NCBI RefSeq assembly: GCF_022346885.1
Contig: NZ_JAKRNK010000001.1
Span: 1,178,001 to 1,242,000 of the forward strand
Origin: Paenibacillus sp. ACRRX
GTDB lineage: Bacteria > Bacillota > Bacilli > Paenibacillales > Paenibacillaceae
DNA length: 64,000 nucleotides
Reading direction: 5' to 3'
In this document: piece by piece, positions 48,847 to 57,505 of the stretch
How the letters are laid out: the number at the start of each line of letters is the position of its first letter
Numbering within the stretch: position 1 is the stretch's first letter
Program-made: the position numbers and the translations under genes
The notes under the pieces: generated by a model
Told to the model about the DNA's origin: nothing
Databases searched by the model: none
The model's input: only the letters and a program-made list of their open reading frames with translations

Positions 48847-48932
48847 GTTGCTTAAGTTATTTTTAACTCACTTGTAATTCTTACACACATAAGATTCCAA
48901 GCAAATATTCATGTGCTGAATGCAAACACAAG

Positions 48933-49829
48933 TTACGCTGATGGGGAAGCAGCATTGTCATGCTGTTCACAGGAAGTGGAGCAGTAGCCTTTGAATTCAC
49001 CCTCGCATTCCTCACAGCAAATATGCTGCAAATGACAGCTATCTTCGGCACAATTGATGTACTGGTCAGCAGGCTTGCCGCAGTGATGACATTTGCCAAC
49101 GATAACATGTTCATCGGTCTGGTTGATTCGCACAGAAATACGCTCATCGAATACGTAACAGTTCCCGTCAAATCCTCTGCCTTGTGTCTCCGGGTCTTGA
49201 CCGTAGGTAACAATGCCACCATCCAATTGATACACGTCCTTAAAGCCTTCCTCCCGCAGAACCGCTGTCAGCATCTCACAGCGAATGCCGCCTGTACAGT
49301 AGGTAAGAACCTGCTTGTCCTTATGCTCTGCTATGTTATCACGAATCCAGGTTGGGAAATCCCGAAAGGCATCAACTTCAGGCCGAATAGCCCCTTGAAA
49401 GTGGCCAAGATCATATTCATAACCCGTTCTGCCGTCCAATATGAGCACGTCGTCTCGCTGCATATAATTTTGGAACTCAACTGGACTCAGATGTTTACCA
49501 CCATCTGTTTGTGGATTAAGCGCTTTGTGGTAACGCAAAGTAACAAGTTCTTGCTTGTGACGTACAAAGAGTTTCTTAAAGGCATGTTCGTTGCTTGGAT
49601 CTATCTTAAAGACTATATCTGCAAATAAAGGGTTTTGCTGCATATGCTGCATATATTGTGTCGTTTGTTCGATCGTTCCAGACAACGTGCCGTTAATGCC
49701 TTCGTTTGCAATTAAGATCCGGCCCTTAACATCAAGATCCTTGCAATATTGGAGATGCTCGGAGGCAAATAATTGTGCGTCCGGGATAGGTACATATTTG
49801 TAAAATAGCAAAATTTGATATTGCGTCAT
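48933..49829 (-). CDS. trhO: tRNA uridine(34) hydroxylase (rhodanese family)
   Basis: This 298-aa protein is a full-length TrhO, which hydroxylates uridine 34 of certain tRNAs as the first step to 5-methoxy- or carboxymethoxyuridine. The N-terminal domain contains GRILIANEGINGTLSG; the central rhodanese domain has the active-site loop YCTGGIRCE, and DGRTGYEYDLGHF precedes it. The C-terminus is Cys-rich (CHHC, CCEEC, CSTSC), consistent with a metal-binding tail. AAAGGTGAG ten bases upstream sets the start at 49829; the longer frame to 49928 is unsupported. It stands alone, with its own terminator, and has no evident link to the biosynthetic genes. Confidence 0.93.
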   Translation of the reverse strand: MTQYQILLFYKYVPIPDAQLFASEHLQYCKDLDVKGRILIANEGINGTLSGTIEQTTQYMQHMQQNPLFADIVFKIDPSNEHAFKKLFVRHKQELVTLRYHKALNPQTDGGKHLSPVEFQNYMQRDDVLILDGRTGYEYDLGHFQGAIRPEVDAFRDFPTWIRDNIAEHKDKQVLTYCTGGIRCEMLTAVLREEGFKDVYQLDGGIVTYGQDPETQGRGFDGNCYVFDERISVRINQTDEHVIVGKCHHCGKPADQYINCAEDSCHLQHICCEECEGEFKGYCSTSCEQHDNAASPSA

Positions 49830-50175
49830 GAAGTAGTGCTCACCTTTCCGTATCAGGTTTGAATAAGAAGAACGGAAGAGCAAGGAAACCTTTCTCTTCC
49901 GCAAGATTAGATAATAGCAGACATTCATACATGTCGATTTCAGTATACATTTTAGCGAACTACTAATAGTTAGTCAACAATTGGGTTTATAAAGTAATTT
50001 TCCAATCTGGCAAGTGTGTCTAAATGTATACTTTCTGAGGGACTCGTGAAGGTGACGGGGTCTATTTTCAAGCCCCATGAAGGTCTTGTTGAGGAAGTGC
50101 ATATATTTGGATGCTTTGCTTTGTTGTTGGGCATAAAAAAGGTAATACTTTTTGAAGGTGAATGGGGGGATTAAC
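49830..50175. other. Divergent intergenic region between trhO and the first ger operon
   Basis: The 346 bases must hold promoters for both directions. The stretch before the germination operon has several weak translation signals (AAAAAAGGT, AAGGTGA, GGGGGGA), which leaves the gerA-type start uncertain. I could not identify a sigma-G promoter with correct spacing, and I saw no gene. Confidence 0.5.
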
Positions 50176-51708
50176 TTGTTTAAATGGATGCATCGTCAAA
50201 ATCAGCATGTTTCCGCGCAGCGTCAGCAGCACTCCCCATCTCGAACAGTTGAGCAAAGCTACGACAATGCTTTGGAGGAAATACAGGCCCGATTGCAGCA
50301 CATTGCCGACATTAGCTATCAACAGCTTCATCCAGACAAGAATTCGGCATGCACACTAATTTATATTGAATCCATTATCGATATGACTATCCTGTACGAC
50401 CAAATCATTGCTCCACTACAAGCTGTTGGTCAAGCAGCTACTGAGGGAGATATGATGTCGGCAGCTCTTGCCGGGTCTATAACTTCTGTGCAAAGTGTTA
50501 CTGTTCTCGACGTCAAGCAGGTGGTTGCCGGTATCCTTGATGGAAGCGCAGCCCTAATCGTGGATAATCAGACTGCGATGTGCTTGTTTCCCATCTCTAA
50601 ATACAGCCAACGCTCCATAAGTGAGGCACAAAATGAAGTGCTTATTACCGGCCCTCAAGAAGCTTTTGTAGAGAGCATAAACGCTAATGTGTCCCTGGTC
50701 AGACATAAACTTAAGCATCCTGATTTTAAAATGATCAAGTATTCACTGGGTGAATATACACAAACGACTACTTACCTGATGTATATAGAAGGTTTGTGTG
50801 ATTCAGATACGCTTCAACAGATAGGGAGCAAACTAAGTGAGATTCAGATCGATAGTATTCTTGGTTCCAATTATGTCGCCGAGTTTATTGACCACGAGCC
50901 CTTGTCTCCCTTTCCGATCATTCAATTCACAGAACGGCCGGATACATTGGTGGCTTCTTTGCTCGAAGGTAGAATTGGAATTATGGTGGATGGTGCACCG
51001 CAGACGTTGATTGTACCTGTTACCTTTTTCTCTTTGATGCAGTCACCTGAGGATTACTTTCAACAATACGTCGCCTCAACCTGGATTCGCTGGATTCGCT
51101 TTTTCTTTGTGATAGCTTCTTTTTTGGTTCCTTCCATATACATTGCGATTACGACTTTCCATCCGGAGATGCTTCCATCTGATCTATTGACGACAATAGC
51201 AGCAGCAAGAGAGAAGATTCCTTTTCCCGCGCTAGCAGAAGTGCTTATCATGGAGCTGACTTTTGAGGGATTGAGAGAGGCCGGCATCCGGATCCCGAGG
51301 CCGCTTGGTCAGACCGTTTCCATCATTGGTGCAATTGTAATTGGACAAGCAGCAGTGCAGGCTGGAGTTGTATCAGCGCCGACTGTCATCGTCGTATCCA
51401 TAACAGGGATCGCCTCTTTTATTATTCCGCACTTTGAGCTAGGACTCTCTTTTCGACTGCTGCGGTTTCCACTGCTAATTATGGGCGGAGCACTAGGGCT
51501 GTACGGTATTATAATCGGGATGTTCATTATGTATTGGCATCTGGTCACATTACGGTCTTTTGGAGTGCCCTATTTGTACCCCTTGGCGCCGTTGGTGTTT
51601 CAAGATTGGAAAGATGTATTTTGGCGTGTCAGATGGCCTAAGATGAACAAACGACCGTATTCGTTTGGCTCTAGCCGTGAACAAAGGCAGCAAATTGAAG
51701 ATGAATAG
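50176..51708 (+). CDS. Spore germination protein, GerA family (A subunit), operon 1
   Basis: This 510-aa protein is the A subunit of a germinant receptor in the inner membrane of the spore. The N-terminal ~280 residues are soluble and contain typical family segments (SALIYID-type strand here as CTLIYIESIID, and TGPQEAFVESINANV). The C-terminal part has about five membrane segments, including SIIGAIVIGQAAVQAG, characteristic of GerA family proteins. The TTG at 50176 follows GGGGGGA; in-frame TTG (50152) and GTG (50158) starts are possible alternatives. It overlaps the next gene by 8 bases, in an operon A-C-D-B plus a lipoprotein gene. The germinant cannot be predicted from sequence. Confidence 0.9.
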   Translation: MFKWMHRQNQHVSAQRQQHSPSRTVEQSYDNALEEIQARLQHIADISYQQLHPDKNSACTLIYIESIIDMTILYDQIIAPLQAVGQAATEGDMMSAALAGSITSVQSVTVLDVKQVVAGILDGSAALIVDNQTAMCLFPISKYSQRSISEAQNEVLITGPQEAFVESINANVSLVRHKLKHPDFKMIKYSLGEYTQTTTYLMYIEGLCDSDTLQQIGSKLSEIQIDSILGSNYVAEFIDHEPLSPFPIIQFTERPDTLVASLLEGRIGIMVDGAPQTLIVPVTFFSLMQSPEDYFQQYVASTWIRWIRFFFVIASFLVPSIYIAITTFHPEMLPSDLLTTIAAAREKIPFPALAEVLIMELTFEGLREAGIRIPRPLGQTVSIIGAIVIGQAAVQAGVVSAPTVIVVSITGIASFIIPHFELGLSFRLLRFPLLIMGGALGLYGIIIGMFIMYWHLVTLRSFGVPYLYPLAPLVFQDWKDVFWRVRWPKMNKRPYSFGSSREQRQQIEDE

Positions 51709-52867
51709 ATCATGGCTACTTATCACGGTTATGTCACTCGTCACACTAGGCATTACAGGTTGCTGGTCCAAAATGGAAATCAATGATCGATCATTTGTTA
51801 GTGGATTATTTATTGACGTTACAGACATACCGGGAGAGGTTGAACTTACTATGGTGACACCCTTGCCGAACCGATTCGCATCGATGGGACAATCTTCAGG
51901 CACAGAATCGGCTTCACCAGTAGCCATCATTTCAGAAAAAGCAGATTCACTGCCGGAAGCTTTTCGCAAAATTCAGGGGAGCTTGACACGCAAGCTGACC
52001 TGGGGGCAGACAAAAGTGATCGTGCTTGGTCGAAAATATGCTGAGAAGGGGATCGAGGACTTAGTGGAGTGGGGAGCTAGACAACAGTCCTTTCAACTGA
52101 AATCGTATCTTTTTGTAGCAGAAGGCAAAGCCAAAGATATCACGAGATTGTCGCCCATATATGAACAATCCCCAAGTGAAGTGCTGCGAGAGTTTGCGAA
52201 TCGCCGTATGCTGTTGAATACCAGACTTAAGGATGTTCTTCAATCCATTAGTGACCATCAAGGACTGGCAGTCAATTTGCTGCAAATGAAGTTCAAAACG
52301 ATGATTAGTGAACCTGAGAAGCAATCACTGTGGGTAGTCATGAATGGTGCAGCGATGCTTCAGTCCACTAAAATGATAGGCACCTTATCCGAGTCCGAAA
52401 CAAGAGGCGTGGGATGGGTTTATCGCTCACTAAAAGATCCTCAGTATACGGTAAAGCTGCGTGAAGGCAAGTGCTCTTTAAATATTCATCACAATAAAGC
52501 ATCGATCAAACCGATTTTGCAAGAAGGGAGCCAGTTGTTTCGAATTAAGATGACTGCGGGGGCGGATATCATAGCAGCTGATACCAGAGTTGACATTACA
52601 AAAGCGGAGGTCTTGCATAGTATTGAGCAAGCTATTAATGACAAACTGATCGCTGATCTGCGCAGCGCACTATCAAAGTCTCAGCAGGTGAAGGCAGACG
52701 TGCTGCAATTAGGCTCATATCTGGAATGGTGGTACCCCGCGGAATGGAGCCGATTAAAGCCGATGTGGCCTGATTATTATAAGGATAAAGTACGCTTTGA
52801 CATACAGGCGCACGTAGAAATAAAACATTACAACGGTGAGTTAAAGCCAATCTGGAACTTGAAATAA
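51701..52867 (+). CDS. Ger(x)C family spore germination lipoprotein, operon 1
   Basis: This 388-aa protein is the C subunit of the germinant receptor, a lipoprotein on the outer face of the inner spore membrane. The signal peptide ends in the lipobox ITGCW, followed by the family-typical CWSKMEINDRSFV. Later segments such as GRKYAEKGIEDLVEW and the repeated alpha/beta pattern match Ger(x)C proteins in length and layout. The start (ATG 51701) overlaps the end of the A subunit gene, so the two are translationally coupled. Confidence 0.9.
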   Translation: MNRSWLLITVMSLVTLGITGCWSKMEINDRSFVSGLFIDVTDIPGEVELTMVTPLPNRFASMGQSSGTESASPVAIISEKADSLPEAFRKIQGSLTRKLTWGQTKVIVLGRKYAEKGIEDLVEWGARQQSFQLKSYLFVAEGKAKDITRLSPIYEQSPSEVLREFANRRMLLNTRLKDVLQSISDHQGLAVNLLQMKFKTMISEPEKQSLWVVMNGAAMLQSTKMIGTLSESETRGVGWVYRSLKDPQYTVKLREGKCSLNIHHNKASIKPILQEGSQLFRIKMTAGADIIAADTRVDITKAEVLHSIEQAINDKLIADLRSALSKSQQVKADVLQLGSYLEWWYPAEWSRLKPMWPDYYKDKVRFDIQAHVEIKHYNGELKPIWNLK

Positions 52868-52876
52868 GGGACACTT

Positions 52877-53092
52877 ATGATCGTAATGATATTGGTTTTT
52901 GCAGCGATTGCGGGTATTGAATGGAAATATGTACGCCAGCATCATGCATATCTCAAGCGCGTGTTTATCATATTATGGAGCTTATGTTTGCTTTTCGAAA
53001 CTGCCGCTATGTTATGGCATTGGATGCCGCTTCCGTATATAGTGGTACATTTTCTGCTGGGGTGGCTTGATCCGGTGATTCAATTTAACTAG
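52877..53092 (+). CDS. Small two-TM protein of the germination operon (GerD-subunit-like)
   Basis: This 71-aa protein has two hydrophobic segments, at about residues 1-15 and 28-62, separated by a basic loop (KYVRQHHAYLKR). AAGGGA precedes the ATG with good spacing, and it is packed between the C and B subunit genes (9 and 16 bases). Some gerA-type operons carry a fourth small gene for a two-TM 'D' subunit that modulates receptor function; position and topology fit that. The assignment rests on context rather than on a sequence motif. Confidence 0.75.
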   Translation: MIVMILVFAAIAGIEWKYVRQHHAYLKRVFIILWSLCLLFETAAMLWHWMPLPYIVVHFLLGWLDPVIQFN

Positions 53093-53108
53093 ACAGTAGG
53101 TGGCAGTT

Positions 53109-54206
53109 ATGTGGACATTTACGCCGTACCAGATGGTCCGTTTATGGATGATCTATTTAATATCAACGCCGCTCGCGTTCCTTCTGGGTCAGTTGTTACT
53201 GATTGCAGAATATGAGGGATGGATAACGATTTTGCTATCGTGCTGCTGCAGCGTGTTCATCGTATCTTTTGCTGTCAAGTTGGCCTCATATGATCCACAA
53301 GTGGAATGGGGTGTATTCGGTGAGCGCATCATCGGCAAGTGGCTGCATAAAATGATTATGATGCTGATTGTGTTTTATTGCATGATGCTCCTCACCGTCG
53401 TGTTAACAGCTTATCGTGACTTCTTTGGGTCTACTTACTTGCCCGGAACGCCGGACTGGGTTGTGACTGGAGGCTTTTTAGTATGTGTTGCTGTTGTGTC
53501 GAGGAGTGGTTTACAAACGATAGTATTTATGGCTGATGGTATGTTCATTCTTATATTCGGTGTTTCCTTGTTAACGCTTTTCTTCTTGCCTGGAAGTGTC
53601 TGGCCAGATATGAGTATTGCGCTGGTCACACACTGGAATGGGACAACGATTTGGAAATCAGTCTTGTTTGTTACGCCCTGGTTTGCGGAAATGATGCTGG
53701 TCCTCATCATGCTGCCTCATTTTCAGCTTAACAACAAAGCTATGAAGTATGTCATTATTACGAAGATTAGCTCTTGTTTGCTTATCATGCTGTATTGGCT
53801 GATCACGCTGTTTGTGTTTGGTCCACATCTAGGAGGGCATCTGCGGTTCCCGCTTATGGAATTAATTCGTTTTGTGGAAATAGGCAACATCATTGAGAAT
53901 CTAGATCCAATTATGATCTCACTCTGGTCGTCTTCTTTGTTTATAAAATGCGTGCTGCTGCTGTACATGGCTGCTCATTTATTGGCACAGGTGTTTAAGC
54001 TGCCCAGTCATCGTCCATTTACGTTCCTACTTGCGACGCTTGTTTATGTGTTTGCAAATGGGTTTATTAAGCATCCAGCTGAGTTTGGGGCGTTTGTAGG
54101 CTCCTCCTCATTTGCGATATTTTTATTAGGGGTCCAATTGGTTCCATTGTTATATCTTATCATAAACAAAGTACGCTCCTGTTTGGTGATGGGGGACAAA
54201 AGTTAA
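53109..54206 (+). CDS. GerB-family germinant receptor permease subunit, operon 1
   Basis: This 365-aa protein is the B subunit, a 10-TM protein of the APC/amino-acid-permease-like superfamily (endospore germination permease). It opens with FTPYQMVRLW and contains a conserved loop typical of the family around LPHFQLNNKAMKY. AGGTGG sits before the ATG at 53109; a GTG at 53100 is in frame but overlaps the site. In germinant receptors this subunit likely forms the ligand-binding pocket. Confidence 0.9.
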   Translation: MWTFTPYQMVRLWMIYLISTPLAFLLGQLLLIAEYEGWITILLSCCCSVFIVSFAVKLASYDPQVEWGVFGERIIGKWLHKMIMMLIVFYCMMLLTVVLTAYRDFFGSTYLPGTPDWVVTGGFLVCVAVVSRSGLQTIVFMADGMFILIFGVSLLTLFFLPGSVWPDMSIALVTHWNGTTIWKSVLFVTPWFAEMMLVLIMLPHFQLNNKAMKYVIITKISSCLLIMLYWLITLFVFGPHLGGHLRFPLMELIRFVEIGNIIENLDPIMISLWSSSLFIKCVLLLYMAAHLLAQVFKLPSHRPFTFLLATLVYVFANGFIKHPAEFGAFVGSSSFAIFLLGVQLVPLLYLIINKVRSCLVMGDKS

Positions 54207-54240
54207 CGTGTGTTATGATGCAGCAGAGGAGAAGCCAACA

Positions 54241-54735
54241 TTGAAAAGATTAACAATATGGTGGATGATGGCGGTGTTGGTCTTATTGGTATGGATAGGA
54301 GGGTGTGGCACAAGTCCGAATGGAACAACATCGGACCATGTGTTGCCCGGCAAGGTGCCAATTCAAATTGATCCAAATGTAAGCAAGCACCATGTTTCCA
54401 AGCCACGGAAGCCAGTCCTCATAGCGATAGATCAAACGTTACAACCTGGCTTTTATGGGAATAGCTTTACATTTCAGATTGAGCAAATTCCTAAAGGCTA
54501 CATGCTTGCGGAAATGCAGTGGATTTCCTTAAAGAGTCGTGTTGTCAACTCGTTGCAGGATGCAATTAATCATGGCGGCAACGGTAAGTTTGGTTTCTAT
54601 ATTAGTGGAGACGGTCAGTTCTCCGGCTTTACCTATCCGAATAAGATGAAAGATCAGCAAGGTCAAATTATCTTTATTTTTCATGATGATCACAACAATA
54701 AATTAACCTGGAAGAAAAAAATAATTTTAAAATAA
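54241..54735 (+). CDS. Uncharacterised lipoprotein at the end of germination operon 1
   Basis: This 164-aa protein starts with a basic-hydrophobic signal peptide and a lipobox-like IGGC, so it should be lipid-anchored. The remainder is a small soluble domain rich in aromatic residues and Gly/Asp (FGFYISGDGQFSGFTYP), ending in a basic tail. I do not recognise the family. The TTG at 54241 is preceded by GAGGAG with 9-base spacing; an upstream in-frame GTG at 54208 adds a non-secretory tail. It follows the B subunit gene by 34 bases and is likely co-transcribed, which suggests a role at the spore membrane or coat. Confidence 0.7.
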   Translation: MKRLTIWWMMAVLVLLVWIGGCGTSPNGTTSDHVLPGKVPIQIDPNVSKHHVSKPRKPVLIAIDQTLQPGFYGNSFTFQIEQIPKGYMLAEMQWISLKSRVVNSLQDAINHGGNGKFGFYISGDGQFSGFTYPNKMKDQQGQIIFIFHDDHNNKLTWKKKIILK

Positions 54736-54823
54736 CCAGTTTATTATGAAGTGCGGAGACTGTATGTCCAATGCTCTATTGGTAAAGGGCAGTAACCGCT
54801 TAATTGAACAGTTCCTATTTGGT

Positions 54824-54862
54824 AAAGAACGCGAGATAGCAAGAAGCTATTCCGCGTTCTTT
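54824..54862 (+). terminator. Long hairpin, probable end of germination operon 1
   Basis: AAAGAACGCG (54824-54833) pairs with CGCGTTCTTT (54853-54862), and inside it ATAGC (54836-54840) pairs with GCTAT (54846-54850), giving an almost continuous stem with one mismatch and one G-U pair. The right arm ends in a short TTCTTT only, so the terminator function is likely but not textbook. Confidence 0.5.
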
Positions 54863-54901
54863 GGTTTGGACAGAGATAAACATGAGGTGTCACGATTGTA
54901 T

Positions 54902-54931
54902 AATGCTGCTCAAATTAATATTTGCAGCATT
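54902..54931. terminator. Second hairpin between convergent genes
   Basis: AATGCTG (54902-54908) and CAGCATT (54925-54931), with inner CAAAT/ATTTG, form a stem-loop just before the convergent minus-strand gene ends at 54969. A minus-strand terminator role is possible, but no clear U-run is present. Confidence 0.35.
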
Positions 54932-54968
54932 GCTCTATGGTTAAAGATTTTCTCATAAGTGAGGTAAA

Positions 54969-55655
54969 TTAGGGAACAACAACCGTAATCGATTGAGAGA
55001 AAGCTGTTCCATAGGCATTGCTTAGCTTGATTACATATTGATAAGTACCACTTGCTTTGTCATAAAATGTACGGGAAGCATGCTGAGGTTCCTGTCCATT
55101 TTCAAGTAGAAATCCTTGGAACAGATTAACTAGTACACCGTTTTCATAGAGTTCCCATATATCGGCGTTGTTGCCTGATGTGATATTAAAACCGATGATA
55201 TAAGTGCGAGGTGTTGTAGAGGTAGTATAGATCTCTGGAGTAGCAGGAGCTCCTGTATAGTTATGGATGTCTACTAGCGTGTTGCCAGATTGGTTGCTGA
55301 TTTCTCGGCCATCAGCCAGTTTGGCTTTGACAATATAACGGAATTGCCCCTTCTCAACACTTACGCCCGCGCAACTTGTTGTAGTCAAGTTTGTGCATCC
55401 TTGCACAGATTCGCCGCCCCATGGATAAAGTGTCGGGTAGCGATAGACGTTATAGTATTGGGCGGCGTCACCAAGATTGTCCCATGAAATCTGAACATGA
55501 TGCAAGCCATTGGTGTCTTTGCCGGTGTAAGACGCGTTTGCCGAAAAAGGAGGTTCGTCTGCCGCAATTGCCTCACTAGTCGCGACAGTTGCTGCCCCAA
55601 GGGTAACTAACAAGGCGCTTAGTAGCAAGGTAATTGATTTCTTAAACTTAAACAT
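54969..55655 (-). CDS. Secreted protein with Ig/fibronectin-III-like beta repeats
   Basis: This 228-aa protein has an N-terminal signal peptide (basic start, hydrophobic core, cleavage near AIAA-DEP). The mature part looks like two beta-sandwich repeats: one with QISWDNLGDAAQYYNVYR, which is the pattern of fibronectin type III domains, and one with the pattern IIGFNITSGNNADIWELYENG as in chitinase-type Ig folds. No catalytic domain is present, so it is an extracellular binding or structural protein of unknown target. It is convergent to germination operon 1 and divergent from arsB. Confidence 0.75.
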   Translation of the reverse strand: MFKFKKSITLLLSALLVTLGAATVATSEAIAADEPPFSANASYTGKDTNGLHHVQISWDNLGDAAQYYNVYRYPTLYPWGGESVQGCTNLTTTSCAGVSVEKGQFRYIVKAKLADGREISNQSGNTLVDIHNYTGAPATPEIYTTSTTPRTYIIGFNITSGNNADIWELYENGVLVNLFQGFLLENGQEPQHASRTFYDKASGTYQYVIKLSNAYGTAFSQSITVVVP

Positions 55656-55905
55656 TCTCTACCCACCACTCTCTACTATAATATGGAATTGTAATGGCAT
55701 AATGTACCACTGAAGTTGAACATATCATCTTCAATTAAAGATGTAAACTATAATTTGGTTCTTGTTAAAATGAATAATGACGAGTTAACAAATATATAGA
55801 ATCATGTAGAATTGATAGACGTACGCTTGTCATACAGTGTAAACTTAATTTGGTTTTCTACTTACTACTTATCTAAAACGTATATAACCGACTATGGAGG
55901 CATTA

Positions 55906-57324
55906 ATGATACTATCTGCATCTTTCATCTTTGTATTGACTTTGACTTTGGTGATCTGGCAGCCTAGGGGGCTCAGCATAGGATGGTCTGCAGCAGGAGG
56001 AGCCATATTGGCTCTAATTTTCGGAATAGTGTCATTTGGTGATGTGCTTGCGGTTACCGACATCGTGTGGAATGCAACACTTACTTTTGTTGCCATTATT
56101 TTGATTTCACTGGTGCTTGATGAAATTGGTTTTTTTGAATGGTCAGCGTTGCATATGGCGCGTCTTGCTGGTGGAAACGGAATGATTATGTTTATATATA
56201 TCATCTTACTCGGCGCTGCGGTTTCTGCATTATTTGCAAATGATGGTGCTGCCTTAATTATGACTCCTATTGTGCTCGCTATGATCCGTGCACTTAAATT
56301 CAACGAAATCATGATATTGCCTTTTATTATGGCTAGCGGCTTTATTTCAGACACAGCATCATTGCCATTTACGATAAGCAACTTGGTCAATATTGTATCC
56401 GCAGACTATTTTGGAATTGGTTTTGTTGAATACGCAAGTCGTATGATTGTTCCTAACTTTTTCTCCATTGCAGCAAGCATCCTTGTCATTTATGTATGTT
56501 TTCGCAAGAGTATTCCAAAAACGTATGATTGTGCTTCATTACAGCCGCCAACGGCAGCAATTAAAGATATGAAATTATTTAAATTATCTTGGTATATATT
56601 AGCCGCACTATTAATCGCATACTTTGTAAGCGAATTTCTTGCTATACCGGTATCTATTGTGGCAGGCACCGCGGCGGTAGCCTTTTTACTGGCTGCCCGC
56701 AGAAGCCCGGTTATACGGACCAAACAAATGTTAAAAGAAGCTCCATGGACTGTAGTCCTATTTTCCATTGGAATGTATGTTGTTGTGTATGGGCTAAAAA
56801 ACGCAGGGTTAACTGATTTGCTAGGCGATTTTATACAAATGGTTGCAGACGAAGGGCTTTTTGCAGCAACTGTAGGAACTGGCTTTATTGCTGCCATTTT
56901 ATCTTCCATTATGAATAATTTGCCGACGGTCATGATCGATGCACTTGCGATAAAGAGTACTTCAACCGAGGGGATAGTCCGTGAAGCATTGATCTATGCC
57001 AATGTCATCGGCTCAGATCTCGGCCCTAAAATTACCCCAATTGGGTCATTGGCGACATTGCTTTGGCTGCATGTGCTGGCTCGCAAAGGTGTAAAGATCA
57101 CGTGGGGCTATTATTTTAAAATCGGGATAGTGCTAACGATCCCAACTCTGCTTATTACCTTGATCGGTCTTTGTGGTTGGCTGCTGCTCATACATATGTT
57201 TAGTATTCACGTCTGGGTATGGATAGCAGGCTTCACACTTGTTTTTCTAACTATAGTTGTGTTAATAAAAAAGATCGGCTCCACATCAAGACCGATAGGG
57301 ACCGAGTATGGTACTCATAAATAG
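55906..57324 (+). CDS. arsB: ArsB-type arsenical efflux permease
   Basis: This 472-aa protein is a 10-12 TM member of the ArsB/NhaD ion-transporter superfamily. The best marker is the segment around [16 protein letters not shown], with a matching second half containing [17 protein letters not shown] and [19 protein letters not shown], the duplicated hairpin signature of arsenite permeases. It would expel arsenite (or antimonite) using membrane potential. GGAGG at 55896-55900 fits the ATG at 55906 better than the ATG at 55894, which overlaps it. No arsR or arsC is visible, so the gene is isolated and its regulation is unclear. Confidence 0.9.
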   Translation: MILSASFIFVLTLTLVIWQPRGLSIGWSAAGGAILALIFGIVSFGDVLAVTDIVWNATLTFVAIILISLVLDEIGFFEWSALHMARLAGGNGMIMFIYIILLGAAVSALFANDGAALIMTPIVLAMIRALKFNEIMILPFIMASGFISDTASLPFTISNLVNIVSADYFGIGFVEYASRMIVPNFFSIAASILVIYVCFRKSIPKTYDCASLQPPTAAIKDMKLFKLSWYILAALLIAYFVSEFLAIPVSIVAGTAAVAFLLAARRSPVIRTKQMLKEAPWTVVLFSIGMYVVVYGLKNAGLTDLLGDFIQMVADEGLFAATVGTGFIAAILSSIMNNLPTVMIDALAIKSTSTEGIVREALIYANVIGSDLGPKITPIGSLATLLWLHVLARKGVKITWGYYFKIGIVLTIPTLLITLIGLCGWLLLIHMFSIHVWVWIAGFTLVFLTIVVLIKKIGSTSRPIGTEYGTHK

Positions 57325-57340
57325 TATATAATGTTTCACA

Positions 57341-57376
57341 AGCAGCGGCCTATTCTTTTGGAGGGGCCGCTGCTTT
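57341..57376 (+). terminator. Terminator after arsB
   Basis: AGCAGCGGCC (57341-57350) and GGCCGCTGCT (57365-57374) form a perfect 10-bp stem 17 bases after the arsB stop. Only a short T-run follows (TTTG), but the very stable stem makes termination likely. Confidence 0.7.
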
Positions 57377-57505
57377 GCGTGTCTTGATTAGATCGCCTTA
57401 CAGCATCATCATGTTTGGTTCAGCATAAAACTCTTCTTAATAATGTGCATACGATTCCAGTTTTCGGTAATCATATCCATAAGTGTAACAAGGGGTGATA
57501 GAGCC

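Noticed and set aside
48960-49628. 222-codon + strand frame opposite trhO
   Set aside because: It lies entirely antisense to a well-supported gene with family motifs, and its translation shows none.
54746-54958. 70-codon + strand open frame between the lipoprotein gene and the convergent secreted protein gene
   Set aside because: It spans two strong hairpins (54824-54862 and 54902-54931), has no recognisable features, and sits where operon ends are expected. A start at 54764 with GGAG cannot be fully excluded.
57400-57505. Possible sigma-G promoter before germination operon 2 (GCATA and CATACGA)
   Set aside because: The spacing between the two elements is about 20 bases rather than about 18, and the -10 match is imperfect.
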